Shown here in pieces: positions 8,629 through 18,950 of a stretch of DNA of 64,000 nucleotides. Position 1 is the stretch's first letter, and each line of letters starts with the position of its first letter. The position numbers and the translations under genes are program-made. Below the pieces are notes generated by a model. That model saw only the letters and a program-made list of their open reading frames with translations, searched no databases and was not told where the DNA came from. The stretch lies in NCBI RefSeq assembly GCF_037892195.1, contig NZ_JATACI010000002.1:3720001-3784000 (forward strand). The letters are read 5' to 3'. The stretch comes from Yoonia sp. GPGPB17. Lineage in GTDB: Bacteria > Pseudomonadota > Alphaproteobacteria > Rhodobacterales > Rhodobacteraceae.

Positions 8629-9747
8629 CTAGGCCCGTTCGACGATGACAGAACCCACTGAATATCCGGCGCCGAAAGAGCAGATTAGACCTTTGTCACC
8701 CGGCGCCATATCATTGGAATGTTTGGAGAAAGCAATGATGGACCCAGCCGAGGATGTGTTTGCATAGTCCTGCAGAATATTGGGCTGTTCGCCCTCTTCC
8801 GGTGTGCGGCCAAGGACCTTTTTACCGATGTAGTCGTTCATGGTTTTGTTGGCCTGATGCAGCCACAGGCGGCGCAAGTCGGCAGCTTCGATGTTTTCTT
8901 CGGACATGTGATTGGCGATGTGTTTGCTAACCAGCGGGAGGACCTCTTTGAAGACCTTGCGCCCGTTTTGCATGAATTGCATGTCGCGGCGATCTTCCAT
9001 GGCATCGGTGGTGCGGCGTAAGTAGCCGTTATTGTTCCGAATATTATTGCTGAACTGGGTCGCGCAGCGGGTGGAGAGCACTTTGAAATGCGGCGCGCTC
9101 AGGTCTTCGTCGCGCTCGAGCAGGGTTGCCGTTGCCACATCGCCAAAGATGAAATGACAGTCGCGGTCGCGCCATTCCAGATGGGCAGAGCAAATCTCGG
9201 GGTTGATCACCAGCGCCCGGCGGATCGAGCCGGAACGGATCATATCCGCCGCCGTCTGGATGCCGAAGGTTGCACTGGAACAGGCGACGTTCATGTCGAA
9301 AGCAAAGCCAACCGCGCCCAGAAGTTGTTGAATTTCAACGGCAATGGCAGGATAGGCCCGCTCCATGTTAGAGGCGGCACAAATCACCAGATCGACGTCC
9401 GCCGCGTCAATACCCGCAGCCGCCAGCGCCTTTTGCGCGGCGTCCACCCCGATCTCGGCCATGAAACCGGGCTGGTCGTCAGCGCGCGGGGTAAACCGCG
9501 GGAACATGCGGGACGGGTCAAGAACGCCTTCCTTGTCAAGTACATAGCGCCGCTCAATACCCGACGCCGCCACAATGAAATCACTGGACGAATGGGTCTT
9601 GGCCTCAACCGTCCCGGCCGCAATTGCGGCGGCGTTTTCGGCGTTCCATAGATCGGCATAGGCGTTGAACGCGGCGACCAATTCGTCATTTGTGATGGTC
9701 TCGGTCGGGGTGAAAACCCCGGTTCCTGTGATGGCAACGTTGTGCAT
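8629..9747 (-). CDS. beta-ketoacyl-ACP synthase III family protein
   Basis: A 372-residue thiolase-fold condensing enzyme of the KAS III type. It has the active-site Cys in DMNVACSSATFGIQ, His in LWLHQANKTMNDYIG, Asn in DYANTSSAGSIIAF, and the glycine-rich end CSFGAGYSVGSVIVERA. It would condense an acyl-CoA with malonyl-ACP. It is longer than housekeeping FabH (about 320) and has an N-terminal insert (YADLWNAENAAAIAAGTVEA), matching a second KAS III subgroup seen in many proteobacteria. The specific substrate is unknown. It is divergent from the BrnA-like gene and shares the repeat-containing intergenic region. Confidence 0.88.
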   Translation of the reverse strand: MHNVAITGTGVFTPTETITNDELVAAFNAYADLWNAENAAAIAAGTVEAKTHSSSDFIVAASGIERRYVLDKEGVLDPSRMFPRFTPRADDQPGFMAEIGVDAAQKALAAAGIDAADVDLVICAASNMERAYPAIAVEIQQLLGAVGFAFDMNVACSSATFGIQTAADMIRSGSIRRALVINPEICSAHLEWRDRDCHFIFGDVATATLLERDEDLSAPHFKVLSTRCATQFSNNIRNNNGYLRRTTDAMEDRRDMQFMQNGRKVFKEVLPLVSKHIANHMSEENIEAADLRRLWLHQANKTMNDYIGKKVLGRTPEEGEQPNILQDYANTSSAGSIIAFSKHSNDMAPGDKGLICSFGAGYSVGSVIVERA

Positions 9748-9813
9748 GAAGGCCCCTCAAGCTGATCCAGCTACCCTAGGGCGAGAGGGGCAGGATTGTC
9801 CACCGGAACACGG

Positions 9814-9857
9814 CGTACACATGGCGTACACAACCCGTACACACCCGGCGCGTACGT
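9814..9857. promoter_or_regulatory. three CGTACAC iterons at 11-bp spacing plus a CGTACGT site
   Basis: CGTACAC occurs at 9814-9820, 9825-9831 and 9836-9842, exactly 11 bases apart, and a palindromic CGTACGT at 9851-9857. One helical turn between copies puts them on the same face of DNA, as expected for cooperative protein binding. A TATACT at 9875-9880 could be the -10 box of the BrnA-like gene, with its -35 position falling on the last repeat. Likely operator for the downstream ribbon-helix-helix protein or the divergent KAS III gene. Confidence 0.55.
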
Positions 9858-9912
9858 AACGTCATCCGCCTGTTTATACTTTGGGGGCAGTCCGATCGGC
9901 AAGGAGGCTTCC

Positions 9913-10350
9913 GTGACCGACACCAAAGATATGACCAAGACCCAGCTCATCCGCTGGAGCTATGCCACCGATGCGCTGCGGATGATTGAATACGACCTGC
10001 ACTCCGTCGCGATGAAACTGCGCTGCCTGCCCCGCGAATGGGACGAGATCTGGGAAGACCTTGACCGCCGCGACCTCAAGAAGATGCGGGTGACAATCCG
10101 GCTGGATGCGGATGTGGTGAAATTCTTCAAGGCGATGGGGGAAGGGTATCAACCCCGGATGAACCGGGTGTTGCGGACGTTCATGCACTACCGGCTGGCG
10201 GGGATTGTGGAGGGGCCGGACACGACAGATTACGTGCTGGCGCCGGAACGGTTGGAGACCGGATGGGAGCCGCGGCCGTCATTTGGCGGGGTGCAGCAGA
10301 TGGAGGCGGAGATTGAGGAGAGGCGGGCGCGGTTGGAGAAGGGGAGGTGA
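9913..10350 (+). CDS. BrnA-like ribbon-helix-helix protein, no BrnT partner
   Basis: A 145-residue protein starting at a GTG preceded by a perfect AAGGAGG (9901-9907). The part MRVTIRLDADVVKFFKAMGE followed by YQPRMNRVLRTFM matches the C-terminal ribbon-helix-helix of BrnA antitoxins. In BrnTA modules BrnA binds its own promoter and neutralises the BrnT RNase. No BrnT-like toxin is visible on either side, and the N-terminal half (RWSYATDALRMIEYDLHSVA) is not typical of BrnA. It is better seen as an orphan DNA-binding regulator. The phased repeats 56-99 bases upstream are a natural binding site. Confidence 0.7.
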   Translation: MTDTKDMTKTQLIRWSYATDALRMIEYDLHSVAMKLRCLPREWDEIWEDLDRRDLKKMRVTIRLDADVVKFFKAMGEGYQPRMNRVLRTFMHYRLAGIVEGPDTTDYVLAPERLETGWEPRPSFGGVQQMEAEIEERRARLEKGR

Positions 10351-10495
10351 GGGGCCGCAGAATTAGACTTCAACACGACAACCAAGTCTCTTGCGACTTC
10401 AAGAATGCCCAAGGAATTCGCAAAACGTTTGATTGCTTACTAAATCGCCAAAGCTTATTGTTCACTTTATGTTCCAGCTGTGGTATTGATACATC

Positions 10496-10747
10496 ATGAA
10501 GCAAGATTATTCGCGAAATGTAGCTCTGGCATGTCCTACCTGTGCAGGCGATCAATTTGAGTTTGATGAAGATATTGAGCCAGATGCTCGGAATTATCAG
10601 TGCGTTGATTGCGGAAGGGTTACTGCACATACTGTACTTGTCGCTGAGAATAGTGAGCGTGTCCAAATCGCATCCGACGAAATAAAGAATGAAGTGGTCA
10701 AAGATTTTAAGAAGCAGCTGAGTAAGGCATTTAGGGGTTTCAAATAG
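10496..10747 (+). CDS. small zinc-ribbon protein (ECs_2282-like)
   Basis: An 83-residue protein with two CxxC knuckles, ACPTCAGDQF and QCVDCGRVT, forming a TFIIB/TFIIS-type zinc ribbon, followed by a charged helical tail (DEIKNEVVKDFKKQLSKAF). It resembles proteins I remember as the ECs_2282 family of putative zinc-binding proteins, with unknown function. The sequence is distinctly AT-rich compared with carB next door. The next gene starts 5 bases after its stop, so the two form a pair, probably acquired together. Confidence 0.6.
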   Translation: MKQDYSRNVALACPTCAGDQFEFDEDIEPDARNYQCVDCGRVTAHTVLVAENSERVQIASDEIKNEVVKDFKKQLSKAFRGFK

Positions 10748-10752
10748 ACCAG

Positions 10753-11208
10753 ATGCTTACCGTCATTGTTTCTGCTGCGGCTTTGCTAGTATCCATTGCA
10801 GCATTTGTGCATTCAGTTCGCAGTTCTAAAGTTCAAACTGAACTAACCTTGCGCGAGATAGAACTTGTTCGGATACAAATTGCGAATGAACACGAGAAAA
10901 AGAAGAGCGTTGTTTCCGCTGATGTATCCGCTCGACTATACAGTTTAGGAAGTCATAAATGGCGGGTAAGAACTTACAACCGAGGGCCGGGTAACGCGCT
11001 AAATGTTTCTATCGCTTCCGATAATACGGGCTACATTATTGACAGCGAGAAGAATGACAAATTACCTCTAAGATCATTGGAAAGCGGTCACTCAGTTGAC
11101 CTACTCGCAGCGATTCATTTGCAGTCAAAACGTAAGGCCGAGATTACATTGGTTTGGATGGATACTTCCGGAAAGGAACATACGAAAGAAGTGGCTTTAA
11201 CTTTCTAA
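10753..11208 (+). CDS. membrane-anchored hypothetical protein paired with the zinc ribbon
   Basis: Unrecognised protein of 151 residues. It has one N-terminal transmembrane segment (LTVIVSAAALLVSIAAFVHS), then a polar helix likely to form a coiled coil (TELTLREIELVRIQIANEHE), and a predicted beta-rich soluble domain (WRVRTYNRGPGNALNVSIAS ... EITLVWMDTSGKEH). The domain resembles small immunoglobulin-like modules seen in proteins of unknown function. It lies 5 bases downstream of the zinc-ribbon gene and shares its low GC content. It ends 25 bases before the convergent carB stop. Confidence 0.5.
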   Translation: MLTVIVSAAALLVSIAAFVHSVRSSKVQTELTLREIELVRIQIANEHEKKKSVVSADVSARLYSLGSHKWRVRTYNRGPGNALNVSIASDNTGYIIDSEKNDKLPLRSLESGHSVDLLAAIHLQSKRKAEITLVWMDTSGKEHTKEVALTF

Positions 11209-11233
11209 GTCATTTTTTGGCAGCCAATCACGT

Positions 11234-14200
11234 CTACCCCTGTAAAGACCTCACCCCAACATCTCCCTCAACCCGTGCCTGCATGGCCAGCACGGCGGCG
11301 TGTGCGGCTGCGGCTGTCGTGAAGTAGGGGATTTTGTCGTAGAGGGCGACGGCGCGGATGTCGCGGCTGTCTTCGACGGCTTGCGCGCCTTCGGTGGTGT
11401 TGAAGACCAATGCGATGTGCCCGTCTTTCAACCGGTCGACGATGGTCAGCCCGCCTTCGTAGACTTTGTTCACCACTTCGCAATCAATTTGGTTTTCAGT
11501 CAGCCAGGCGGCGGTGCCGCGTGTGGCTACGATATCAAAGCCGAGCTTCAAAAGCATTTGGCCTGCTTCCAGCATCATGGGCGTCTTGTCGTCGTCCTTG
11601 ATTGAGATGAAGACCGTGCCCGCCTCTGGCAGTTCGGCGCCTGCACCCATTTGCGCCTTGAGGAACGCGCGGGGGAAGGACCGGTCCCACCCCATGACCT
11701 CGCCGGTCGAGCGCATTTCGGGGCCGAGGATCGTATCGACGCCGGGGAAGCGGGCGAAGGGCAGAACGGCCTCTTTCACGCTGAACCACGGGGTCGTTGG
11801 GTCGGCCAGCGTAAAGGCGTCACCCATCGGCAAAACCTCCATCGGGTCAGCGGCTGCTGGGTAGGGATCGCGCAGGGGGAAGTTTGACAGTGGCTCGCCC
11901 GCCATCAGCCGGGCGGCGATAGATGCGATAGCGGAGTCGGTGGCCTTCGCGACGAAAGGCACGGTGCGGGAGGCACGGGGGTTCACCTCGATCAGGTAGA
12001 CGACCTCGTCCTTCACCGCGAACTGGATGTTCATCAGGCCGACGACGTTGAGTGCCTTGGCCAGTTTCTCGGTCTGGCTGCGGATTTCCGCGATCATCGC
12101 GTCAGAGAGCGAATATGGCGGCAGCGAACAGGCGCTGTCGCCGGAGTGCACGCCTGCTTCTTCGATGTGCTGCATAATGCCGGCGACGTGGGTGGTTTTG
12201 CCGTCGGACAGGCAGTCGACGTCAACTTCGACCGCGCCCGAGAGGTAGCTGTCGAGCAGGACAGGGCTGTCGCCCGAGACGACGACGGCGTCCGAGATAT
12301 AGCGGCGCAGCTGGTCCATATCACGCACGATTTCCATCGCGCGCCCGCCCAAGACGAAGGAGGGGCGGATGACGAGGGGGAAGCCGATGCCTTCGGCGAT
12401 GTTCAGCGCCTCTTCATCGGTCGATGCGATGCCGTTGTGGGGCTGCTTGAGGTCGAGTTTCTGCACAAGCTGCTGGAAACGCTCGCGGTCTTCGGCAAGG
12501 TCGATACTGTCGGGCGTGGTGCCAAGGATCGGGATACCCGCGTCATTCAGCGCGTTGGCGAGTTTCAGCGGGGTCTGCCCGCCGAATTGCACGATGACGC
12601 CGTGCAGGGTGCCATTGTTCTGCTCAACCCGCAGGATTTCCATGACGTGCTCAAAGGTCAGCGGTTCGAAATAAAGGCGGTCGGAGGTGTCGTAGTCGGT
12701 GCTGACCGTCTCGGGGTTGCAGTTGATCATGATCGTCTCGTACCCTTGGTCGGTCAGGGCAAAACAGGCGTGACAGCAGCAGTAATCGAACTCGATCCCC
12801 TGCCCGATGCGGTTGGGTCCGCCGCCGAGGATAACAACCTTTTTGCGGTCTGAAGGCCGGGCCTCGCATTCCGCGTCGCCCATCACGGGGGTTTCGTAAG
12901 TGGAGTACATGTAGGGCGTTTGCGCTTCGAACTCGGCACCGCAGGTGTCGATCCGTTTGAAGACGGCGGTGACACCAAGGTTGTGGCGGGCGCGACGTAC
13001 TTGATCTTCGGTGCGGCCAGTGAGCTTGGCGAGGCGCGCGTCGGTGAAGCCGAGCATCTTGATGGCGCGCAACCCGTCTTCAGTGACAGGCAGGCCGTTT
13101 TTGATGATGTCGGTCTCGGCCTCAATGATCTCGCGGATACGGGCGAGGAACCAAGGGTCGAATTTGGTGACAGCGAAAATGTCGTCGTCGGACAGCCCGT
13201 GACGCATGGCTTGTGCGATGACCCGCAGGCGGTCGGGCGTTTGCTTGGCGAGCGCTTTGGTGATCGCGGCGGCCTCTGGTGCGCCCGGGATGTCGATGTC
13301 GTCGAAGCCGGTCAGGCCGGTTTCCATCGAGGCCAGCGCCTTTTGCATCGACTCGTGGAAGGTGCGACCAATCGCCATGGCTTCACCCACGGATTTCATG
13401 GCTGTGGTCAGGTAGGGTTCGGAGCCCGCGAATTTTTCAAACGCGAAGCGCGGGATTTTGGTGACGACGTAGTCGATTGTGGGCTCGAACGAGGCCGGTG
13501 TCACGCCTGTGATGTCGTTGTCGAGCTCGTCCAAAGTGTACCCTACCGCGAGTTTTGCGGCGATTTTGGCAATCGGGAAACCCGTCGCTTTTGAGGCCAG
13601 TGCAGAGGAACGGGACACGCGTGGGTTCATTTCGATAACAACCATGCGCCCGTCGACGGGGTTCACCGCCCATTGCACGTTGGAGCCGCCGGTCTCAACC
13701 CCGATTTCGCGCAGCACGTTGATGCTGTGCGTCCGCATGATCTGATATTCTTTGTCCGTAAGCGTCAGGGCGGGGGCGACGGTTATGGAATCGCCGGTGT
13801 GTACGCCCATCGGGTCCACGTTTTCGATGGCGCAGACGATGATGGCGTTGTCGGCCTTGTCGCGCACGACCTCCATCTCGAACTCTTTCCAACCCAGTAG
13901 GGACTCGTCCACGAGGATTTGGCCAACGGGGGAGGCATCCATGCCCGTCCGGCAGAAGTGTTCGTATTCTTCGCGGTTGTAGGCCACGCCACCGCCGGTG
14001 CCGCCAAGCGTGAAGGCTGGGCGGATGATCGCAGGCAGGCCAATGTCTTCGAGCGCTTCCAGCGCGAGGGCCACGCCTGCAGTCAGGTCTTGTTTGCCGT
14101 CTTTTTCGGGGGCTGTGACGATGGTTGCCTTGGGGTTTTCGATACCTAGCCGGTCCATCGCCTCGCGGAACAATTTGCGATCTTCGGCCATTTCAATGGC

Positions 14201-14563
14201 TTCGCGCTTGGCCCCAATCATTTCGACGTTGAATTTTTCCAACACACCCATGTCCGCAAGGGCCAGCGAGGTGTTCAGGCCCGTCTGTCCGCCCATGGTG
14301 GGCAGCAGGGCGTCGGGGCGTTCCTTTTCGATGATCTTGGCGACGACTTCTGGGGTGATCGGCTCAATATAGGTCGCGTCGGCCAGCCCCGGATCGGTCA
14401 TGATGGTCGCGGGGTTGGAGTTGACAAGGATGACCCGGTAACCCTCCTCACGCAGTGCCTTACACGCCTGCGCGCCGGAATAGTCGAACTCGCAAGCCTG
14501 ACCGATAATAATGGGGCCCGCGCCGATGATCATGATCGACTGGATGTCGGTACGCTTTGGCAT
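11234..14563 (-). CDS. carB: carbamoyl-phosphate synthase large subunit
   Basis: A 1109-residue enzyme making carbamoyl phosphate from bicarbonate, ATP and glutamine-derived ammonia for arginine and pyrimidine synthesis. It contains two homologous ATP-grasp halves: [20 protein letters not shown] in the first, and [20 protein letters not shown] with [20 protein letters not shown] in the second. The metal-binding [20 protein letters not shown] and [20 protein letters not shown] are both present. A C-terminal MGS-like allosteric domain follows ([18 protein letters not shown]). The frame is intact over 3.3 kb, unlike many other genes here. The small subunit carA is not in the window. Confidence 0.98.
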   Translation of the reverse strand: MPKRTDIQSIMIIGAGPIIIGQACEFDYSGAQACKALREEGYRVILVNSNPATIMTDPGLADATYIEPITPEVVAKIIEKERPDALLPTMGGQTGLNTSLALADMGVLEKFNVEMIGAKREAIEMAEDRKLFREAMDRLGIENPKATIVTAPEKDGKQDLTAGVALALEALEDIGLPAIIRPAFTLGGTGGGVAYNREEYEHFCRTGMDASPVGQILVDESLLGWKEFEMEVVRDKADNAIIVCAIENVDPMGVHTGDSITVAPALTLTDKEYQIMRTHSINVLREIGVETGGSNVQWAVNPVDGRMVVIEMNPRVSRSSALASKATGFPIAKIAAKLAVGYTLDELDNDITGVTPASFEPTIDYVVTKIPRFAFEKFAGSEPYLTTAMKSVGEAMAIGRTFHESMQKALASMETGLTGFDDIDIPGAPEAAAITKALAKQTPDRLRVIAQAMRHGLSDDDIFAVTKFDPWFLARIREIIEAETDIIKNGLPVTEDGLRAIKMLGFTDARLAKLTGRTEDQVRRARHNLGVTAVFKRIDTCGAEFEAQTPYMYSTYETPVMGDAECEARPSDRKKVVILGGGPNRIGQGIEFDYCCCHACFALTDQGYETIMINCNPETVSTDYDTSDRLYFEPLTFEHVMEILRVEQNNGTLHGVIVQFGGQTPLKLANALNDAGIPILGTTPDSIDLAEDRERFQQLVQKLDLKQPHNGIASTDEEALNIAEGIGFPLVIRPSFVLGGRAMEIVRDMDQLRRYISDAVVVSGDSPVLLDSYLSGAVEVDVDCLSDGKTTHVAGIMQHIEEAGVHSGDSACSLPPYSLSDAMIAEIRSQTEKLAKALNVVGLMNIQFAVKDEVVYLIEVNPRASRTVPFVAKATDSAIASIAARLMAGEPLSNFPLRDPYPAAADPMEVLPMGDAFTLADPTTPWFSVKEAVLPFARFPGVDTILGPEMRSTGEVMGWDRSFPRAFLKAQMGAGAELPEAGTVFISIKDDDKTPMMLEAGQMLLKLGFDIVATRGTAAWLTENQIDCEVVNKVYEGGLTIVDRLKDGHIALVFNTTEGAQAVEDSRDIRAVALYDKIPYFTTAAAAHAAVLAMQARVEGDVGVRSLQG

Positions 14564-14667
14564 GGCAGTGCCCCCAGATTATGCAAATTGTCGTGGGTTA
14601 TAGGGATGGCGCGGCCATGTGCAAGGGGGGATATGCGTTGTGCGGGAATTCCCCAGATATGGCTGGT

Positions 14668-14681
14668 TTGATCTATGTCAA
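14668..14681. promoter_or_regulatory. FNR-type box upstream of bchE
   Basis: TTGAT-CTAT-GTCAA matches the FNR/FnrL consensus TTGAY-N4-RTCAA on both half sites. Its last six bases overlap the first TGT-N12-ACA palindrome. In Rhodobacter, FnrL activates bchE when oxygen falls, so this is the expected site for that control. Confidence 0.75.
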
Positions 14682-14693
14682 CAAAAATGGACA
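14676..14693. promoter_or_regulatory. PpsR/CrtJ-type operator 1 upstream of bchE
   Basis: TGT-N12-ACA, the consensus bound by the aerobic photosynthesis repressor PpsR (CrtJ). It is the first of two copies, with centres 25 bases apart, and overlaps the FNR-type box. Confidence 0.75.
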
Positions 14694-14700
14694 CCTGATA

Positions 14701-14718
14701 TGTAAAGTAAATTAGACA
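14701..14718. promoter_or_regulatory. PpsR/CrtJ-type operator 2 upstream of bchE
   Basis: Second TGT-N12-ACA copy, ending 16 bases before the bchE ATG. Paired sites of this kind allow cooperative repressor binding in phototrophic Rhodobacteraceae. The ribosome-binding AGGAGAG follows at 14722-14728. Confidence 0.75.
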
Positions 14719-14734
14719 CATAGGAGAGTCAGCC

Positions 14735-16396
14735 ATGCGCATTCTTTTTGTTCATCCCAATTACCGCTCCGGCGGGGCCGAGATTGCAGGCAGTTGGCCC
14801 CCGGCTTGGGTTGCCTATTTGACAGGGTCGCTGCGCCGGGTTGGGTTTGAAGACATCCATTTCATTGATGCGATGACGAATGATCTGTCGGATGAGGTTT
14901 TGGCAGAGAAGATTGCTGATTTGCAGCCAGATGTTGTTGGGACGACGGCGATTACGCCGTCGATCTACAAGGCGGAAGAGGTTTTGCGGATCGCGCAGGA
15001 ACAAGCCCCGCAAGCGCTGCGTATGCTGGGGGGTCCATGCGACCTTTATGTACAAGCAGGTTTTGTCAGAGGCCCCTTGGGTCGACGTCATCGTGCGCGG
15101 TGAAGGCGAAGAGATATTGACCGAGTTGATGTGCGCGGTCCGCGATGGTGGTTGGCCTGGAAACAAGCGCCAGATCAAGGGCCTCGCGTTCATTGATGAA
15201 GGTGAGATCGTGGCGAACCCGGCGGCGAGTACGGTCAAGGATCTGGACGGGATTGACCCTGATTGGACCATTCTGGAGTGGGAGAAGTACATCTACATTC
15301 CGCTCAATACGCGCGTTGCGATTCCGAATATGGCGCGGGGTTGCCCCTTTACCTGTTCTTTCTGCAGCCAATGGAAGTTCTGGCGCGACTACCGGGTGCG
15401 CGACCCCAAGAAGGTGGTCGATGAAATCGAGCGGCTGGTAAAAGAGCAAGGCGTGGGGTTCTTCATCCTGGCGGACGAGGAGCCGACGATTAACCGCAAG
15501 AAGTTCATTCAATTCTGTGAGGAGCTAATAGCGCGCGGTTTACCGGACCGTGTGAAGTGGGGGATCAATACGCGGGTGACGGACATCTACCGCGACCGCG
15601 AATTGCTGAAGTTCTATCGCGAGGCTGGATTGGTGCATGTGAGCCTTGGGACCGAGGCTGCCGCGCAGATGAAGCTGGATCAGTTTAACAAAGAGACGAA
15701 GGTTGAAGAAAACAAGACGGCCATTCGTCTGCTGCGCGAGGCGGATATTCTGGTGGAGGCGCAGTTTATCGTGGGCCTGGACAATGAGACGCCCGAGACC
15801 CTGAACGAGACTTACAAGATGGCGTGGGACTGGCAGCCCGATCTGGCGAATTGGGCGATGTATACGCCTTGGCCGTTCACGCCACTGTTTCAGGAACTCA
15901 AGGACAAGGTCGAGGTGTTCGACTTTAGCCGTTACAACTTTGTGACGCCCATCATGAAGCCCAAGGCGATGGAGCGGGGCGAACTGCTGGATGGTGTGAT
16001 GAACAACTATCGGCGTTTCTATATGAAAAAGCTTTGTTCCACTACCCGTGGCGCGGGACCGGATTTCGACGAAGGTATCTTTTGGGCTGTTTGAAGGCCT
16101 TTATGAAAGCGGGGTTTGCCCGCACGTTCTATGACTTGGGCAAGGTGGGCTACACTGGGCCGCAGTCGAAGAACAACCTCGATTTCCAGTTTGACGAAAC
16201 GCGCACCATCGCTGAAGCGCAGATGGATGATTGGGAGGCAAGCGCTGATCGGGCGGCCAAAGCGGCCGAACGGCGGGAGGCGATCCGCGCGCAGGGCAAG
16301 GCGCGTGCGGTAGAGCGGAATGCGGATTTCAAGATGCCCAATGGGGCCGAGATCAAGGCCTGTGGGGGCGGTTCTGAGCAAATGGAGGATGCTTAG
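14735..16396 (+). CDS. bchE: Mg-protoporphyrin IX monomethyl ester cyclase BchE, two apparent frameshifts
   Basis: The oxygen-independent cyclase forming ring E of bacteriochlorophyll, a radical-SAM enzyme with a cobalamin-binding N-terminal domain. It opens [20 protein letters not shown]. The [4Fe-4S] motif is [16 protein letters not shown], and the C-terminal part includes [20 protein letters not shown]. Two single-base losses break the frame: in a G6 run at 15028-15033 (repair gives [13 protein letters not shown]) and near 16026-16036 (joining FYMKK to [10 protein letters not shown]). Repaired length is about 554 residues, normal for BchE. It is preceded by FNR-type and PpsR-type sites and overlaps bchJ by 8 bases. 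Both breaks look like sequencing losses. Confidence 0.9.
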
Positions 16397-16988
16397 GGAT
16401 GCAAACCACACCACAGGCCTGATCGGGCCCAATGCGGTTTTGCAGTTGCTGCCGGTGTTGGAACGGGCCGGTGGCGTCCGTTTCCGCGATCAGGTGATGG
16501 CGGCAGCCGGTGTGTTTGAGGCACCCGGTGACGATGGCATGATGCCCGAGGCGCCAGCGGCGCGAATGCATCAGGCGTTGCGAGCAATTGAGCCGGAAAT
16601 GGCGCCATCGCTGGCTTGGGCGGCGGGGGAACGGACGGCGCAGTACATCTTGGCCTACCGTATTCCGCAAATGGCGCAAGTCGTGCTGAAGTCATTGCCC
16701 GCGGCCTTGGCCGGGCCATTGTTGTCAAGAGCAATTGCGAAACATGCATGGACCTTTGCCGGTTCTGGCACCTTTCGTATCGCAGGGCCGCTAACGTTTG
16801 AAATCGCGGATAATCCCATTGTGCGTGGTGAGGTCAGTGATGTGCCGCTTTGTCATTGGCATTGCGCGGTGTTCGAGACCTTGTTTCGCACTTTGGTTGA
16901 TCCACACCTGCGTTGCACCGAGGAAACCTGTTGCGCGATGGGTGCGCCAGCCTGCCGGTTTGTGCTGCGACGGACCAAGAGGAGCTGA
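16389..16988 (+). CDS. bchJ: bacteriochlorophyll 4-vinyl reductase-like protein BchJ
   Basis: A protein of about 199 residues of the V4R-domain BchJ family, placed in bacteriochlorophyll synthesis and first proposed as a 4-vinyl reductase. Later work in other organisms assigns that reaction to BciA/BciB, so BchJ may instead assist substrate handling. [20 protein letters not shown] is the typical start. The V4R domain ends with the Cys cluster [19 protein letters not shown], which could bind a metal. Start at 16389 overlaps the bchE end by 8 bases, so translation is coupled and the gene falls under the same promoter. No other photosynthesis gene is in the window. Confidence 0.85.
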   Translation: MLRDANHTTGLIGPNAVLQLLPVLERAGGVRFRDQVMAAAGVFEAPGDDGMMPEAPAARMHQALRAIEPEMAPSLAWAAGERTAQYILAYRIPQMAQVVLKSLPAALAGPLLSRAIAKHAWTFAGSGTFRIAGPLTFEIADNPIVRGEVSDVPLCHWHCAVFETLFRTLVDPHLRCTEETCCAMGAPACRFVLRRTKRS

Positions 16989-17097
16989 GGTTTTTATATC
17001 TCTGGCGGGTGTTTTCCAGCCAAGATGAAGGGAGCGGTTGACTTCGCACCTGCAAAGATGTGTATCGGGCCGACCAATCGCCTTGAGGAATTGCCCG

Positions 17098-18950
17098 ATG
17101 CACGCTTACCGCAGCCACACCTGTGCCGATCTGACCGCCGCCAACGTGGGCGAAACCGTCCGCCTGTCGGGCTGGGTGAACCGGGTGCGCGATCACGGTG
17201 GTATCCTGTTTATCGACCTGCGCGATCACTACGGCATCACGCAGGTACTGTGTGATCCGGACTCGGCGGCCTTTGCGGATGTAGAGAAAGTGCGCTCGGA
17301 ATGGTGCATCCGTATTGATGGTGAGGTGAAGGCGCGTGATCCCGAGTTGGTGAACCCCAAGCTGCCGACTGGTGAGGTTGAGGTATTTATCCGCGCGATT
17401 GAGGTGCTGGGTGCGGCCAAGGAACTCCCCTGATGGTCTTTGGCGATCAGGAATACCCTGAAGAAACGCGCCTGAAGTACCGCTATCTCGACCTGCGTCG
17501 CGAAGCGATGCAGGAAAACATGAAGCTGCGCTCAGATGTTGTCGCCTCCATGCGCCGCCGGATGTGGGACACTGGGTTCCGCGAATATCAGACGCCGATC
17601 ATCACGGCCTCCTCCCCGGAAGGCGCGCGCGATTTTCTGGTGCCGTCGCGCTTGCACCCAGGCAAATTCTATGCCCTGCCGCAGGCTCCGCAGCAATTCA
17701 AGCAGCTGATCATGGTGTCGGGCTATGACAAGTATTTCCAGATCGCGCCCTGTTTCCGCGACGAAGACCCACGCGCGGATCGGTCGCCAACGGATTTCTA
17801 CCAGTTGGATATGGAGATGTCCTTTGTTGAGCAGCAGGACGTGTTCGACACGATCCAACCCGTCATCACCGGGATTTTTGAAGAGTTTGGCGGTGGACGC
17901 AAAGTTGACCAGACGTGGGAACAGATTTCTTATCGAGATGCCGCTCTCTGGTATGGCAGCGACAAGCCCGACCTGCGCAACCCGATCAAGATGCAGGTTG
18001 TGTCTGAGCATTTTGCGGGCTCTGGTTTTGCGATCTTTGCAAAGCTGTTGGAGCAGGAGGGCACCGAGGTGCGCGCCATACCGGCACCAACCGGTGGCAG
18101 CCGCAAGTTCTGTGACCGCATGAACGTCTTTGCCCAGAAGGAAGGCTTGCCCGGGATGGGCTATATCTTCTGGCGTGAAAAGACGGCTGATGCCGTGGCG
18201 CAAGAGCTGGGGATTTCGGTGAAAGAGGCGCAAGCCAAGCTGAAGTCCGGTGAAGTTGAAGGGGGTATGGAAGCCGCGGGCCCTCTAGCCAAGAACATTG
18301 GGCCGGAGCGCACCGAGGCAATTCGCCAGCAGTTGGGCCTTGGCCTGGGTGACGCCGCGTTCTTCCTTGGCGGCAAACCGAAAGCGTTTGAAAGTGTCGC
18401 TGGCAAGGCGCGCAATGTGATTGGCGACGAACTGGGGCTGACTGATCAGAACCGCTTTGCCTTTGCCTGGATTGTGGATTTCCCGATCTACGAAAAGGAT
18501 GACGAGACCGGCAAGATTGATTTCGAACACAACCCGTTCTCCATGCCGCAGGGTGGGATGGACGCGCTGGAAGGTGATCCGCTCAAGGTTTTAGGTTACC
18601 AATATGATCTGGCCTGTAACGGGTATGAATTGGTCTCTGGCGCGATCCGGAACCATCGTCCTGAAATTATGTTCAAGGCGTTTGAACTGGCTGGCTACGG
18701 CAAGGACGAGGTCGAAAAGCGCTTTGGCGGGATGGTCAACGCGTTCCAATACGGCGCGCCGCCCCATGGCGGGTGTGCGGCAGGCATCGACAGGATCGTG
18801 ATGTTGCTGGCAGATGCCTCTAACATCCGCGAGGTTATCATGTTCCCGATGAACCAGCGCGCCGAAGATCTGATGATGGACGCACCCAGCGAGCCGCAAA
18901 ACGAACAGCTACGTGAGTTGCGCCTGCGCGTCTTGCCGCCTGAAAGCTAA
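17098..18950 (+). CDS. aspS: aspartyl-tRNA synthetase, interrupted by an apparent frameshift
   Basis: Class IIb aminoacyl-tRNA synthetase charging tRNA-Asp. The N-terminal OB fold ([20 protein letters not shown]) binds the anticodon. Motif 2 lies around [20 protein letters not shown], a GAD insertion domain follows, and motif 3 is [20 protein letters not shown]. The frame breaks at a C4 run (17427-17430); one added C reads [20 protein letters not shown], giving about 618 residues. The gene is essential, so the break is almost certainly a sequencing loss. The start at 17098 ([12 protein letters not shown]) follows a GAGGA. The end overlaps the convergent response-regulator gene by 4 bases. Confidence 0.95.

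Noticed and set aside
16985..17097. Possible tRNA or small RNA upstream of aspS
   Set aside because: No cloverleaf or T-loop sequence was found, only a promoter and leader region.
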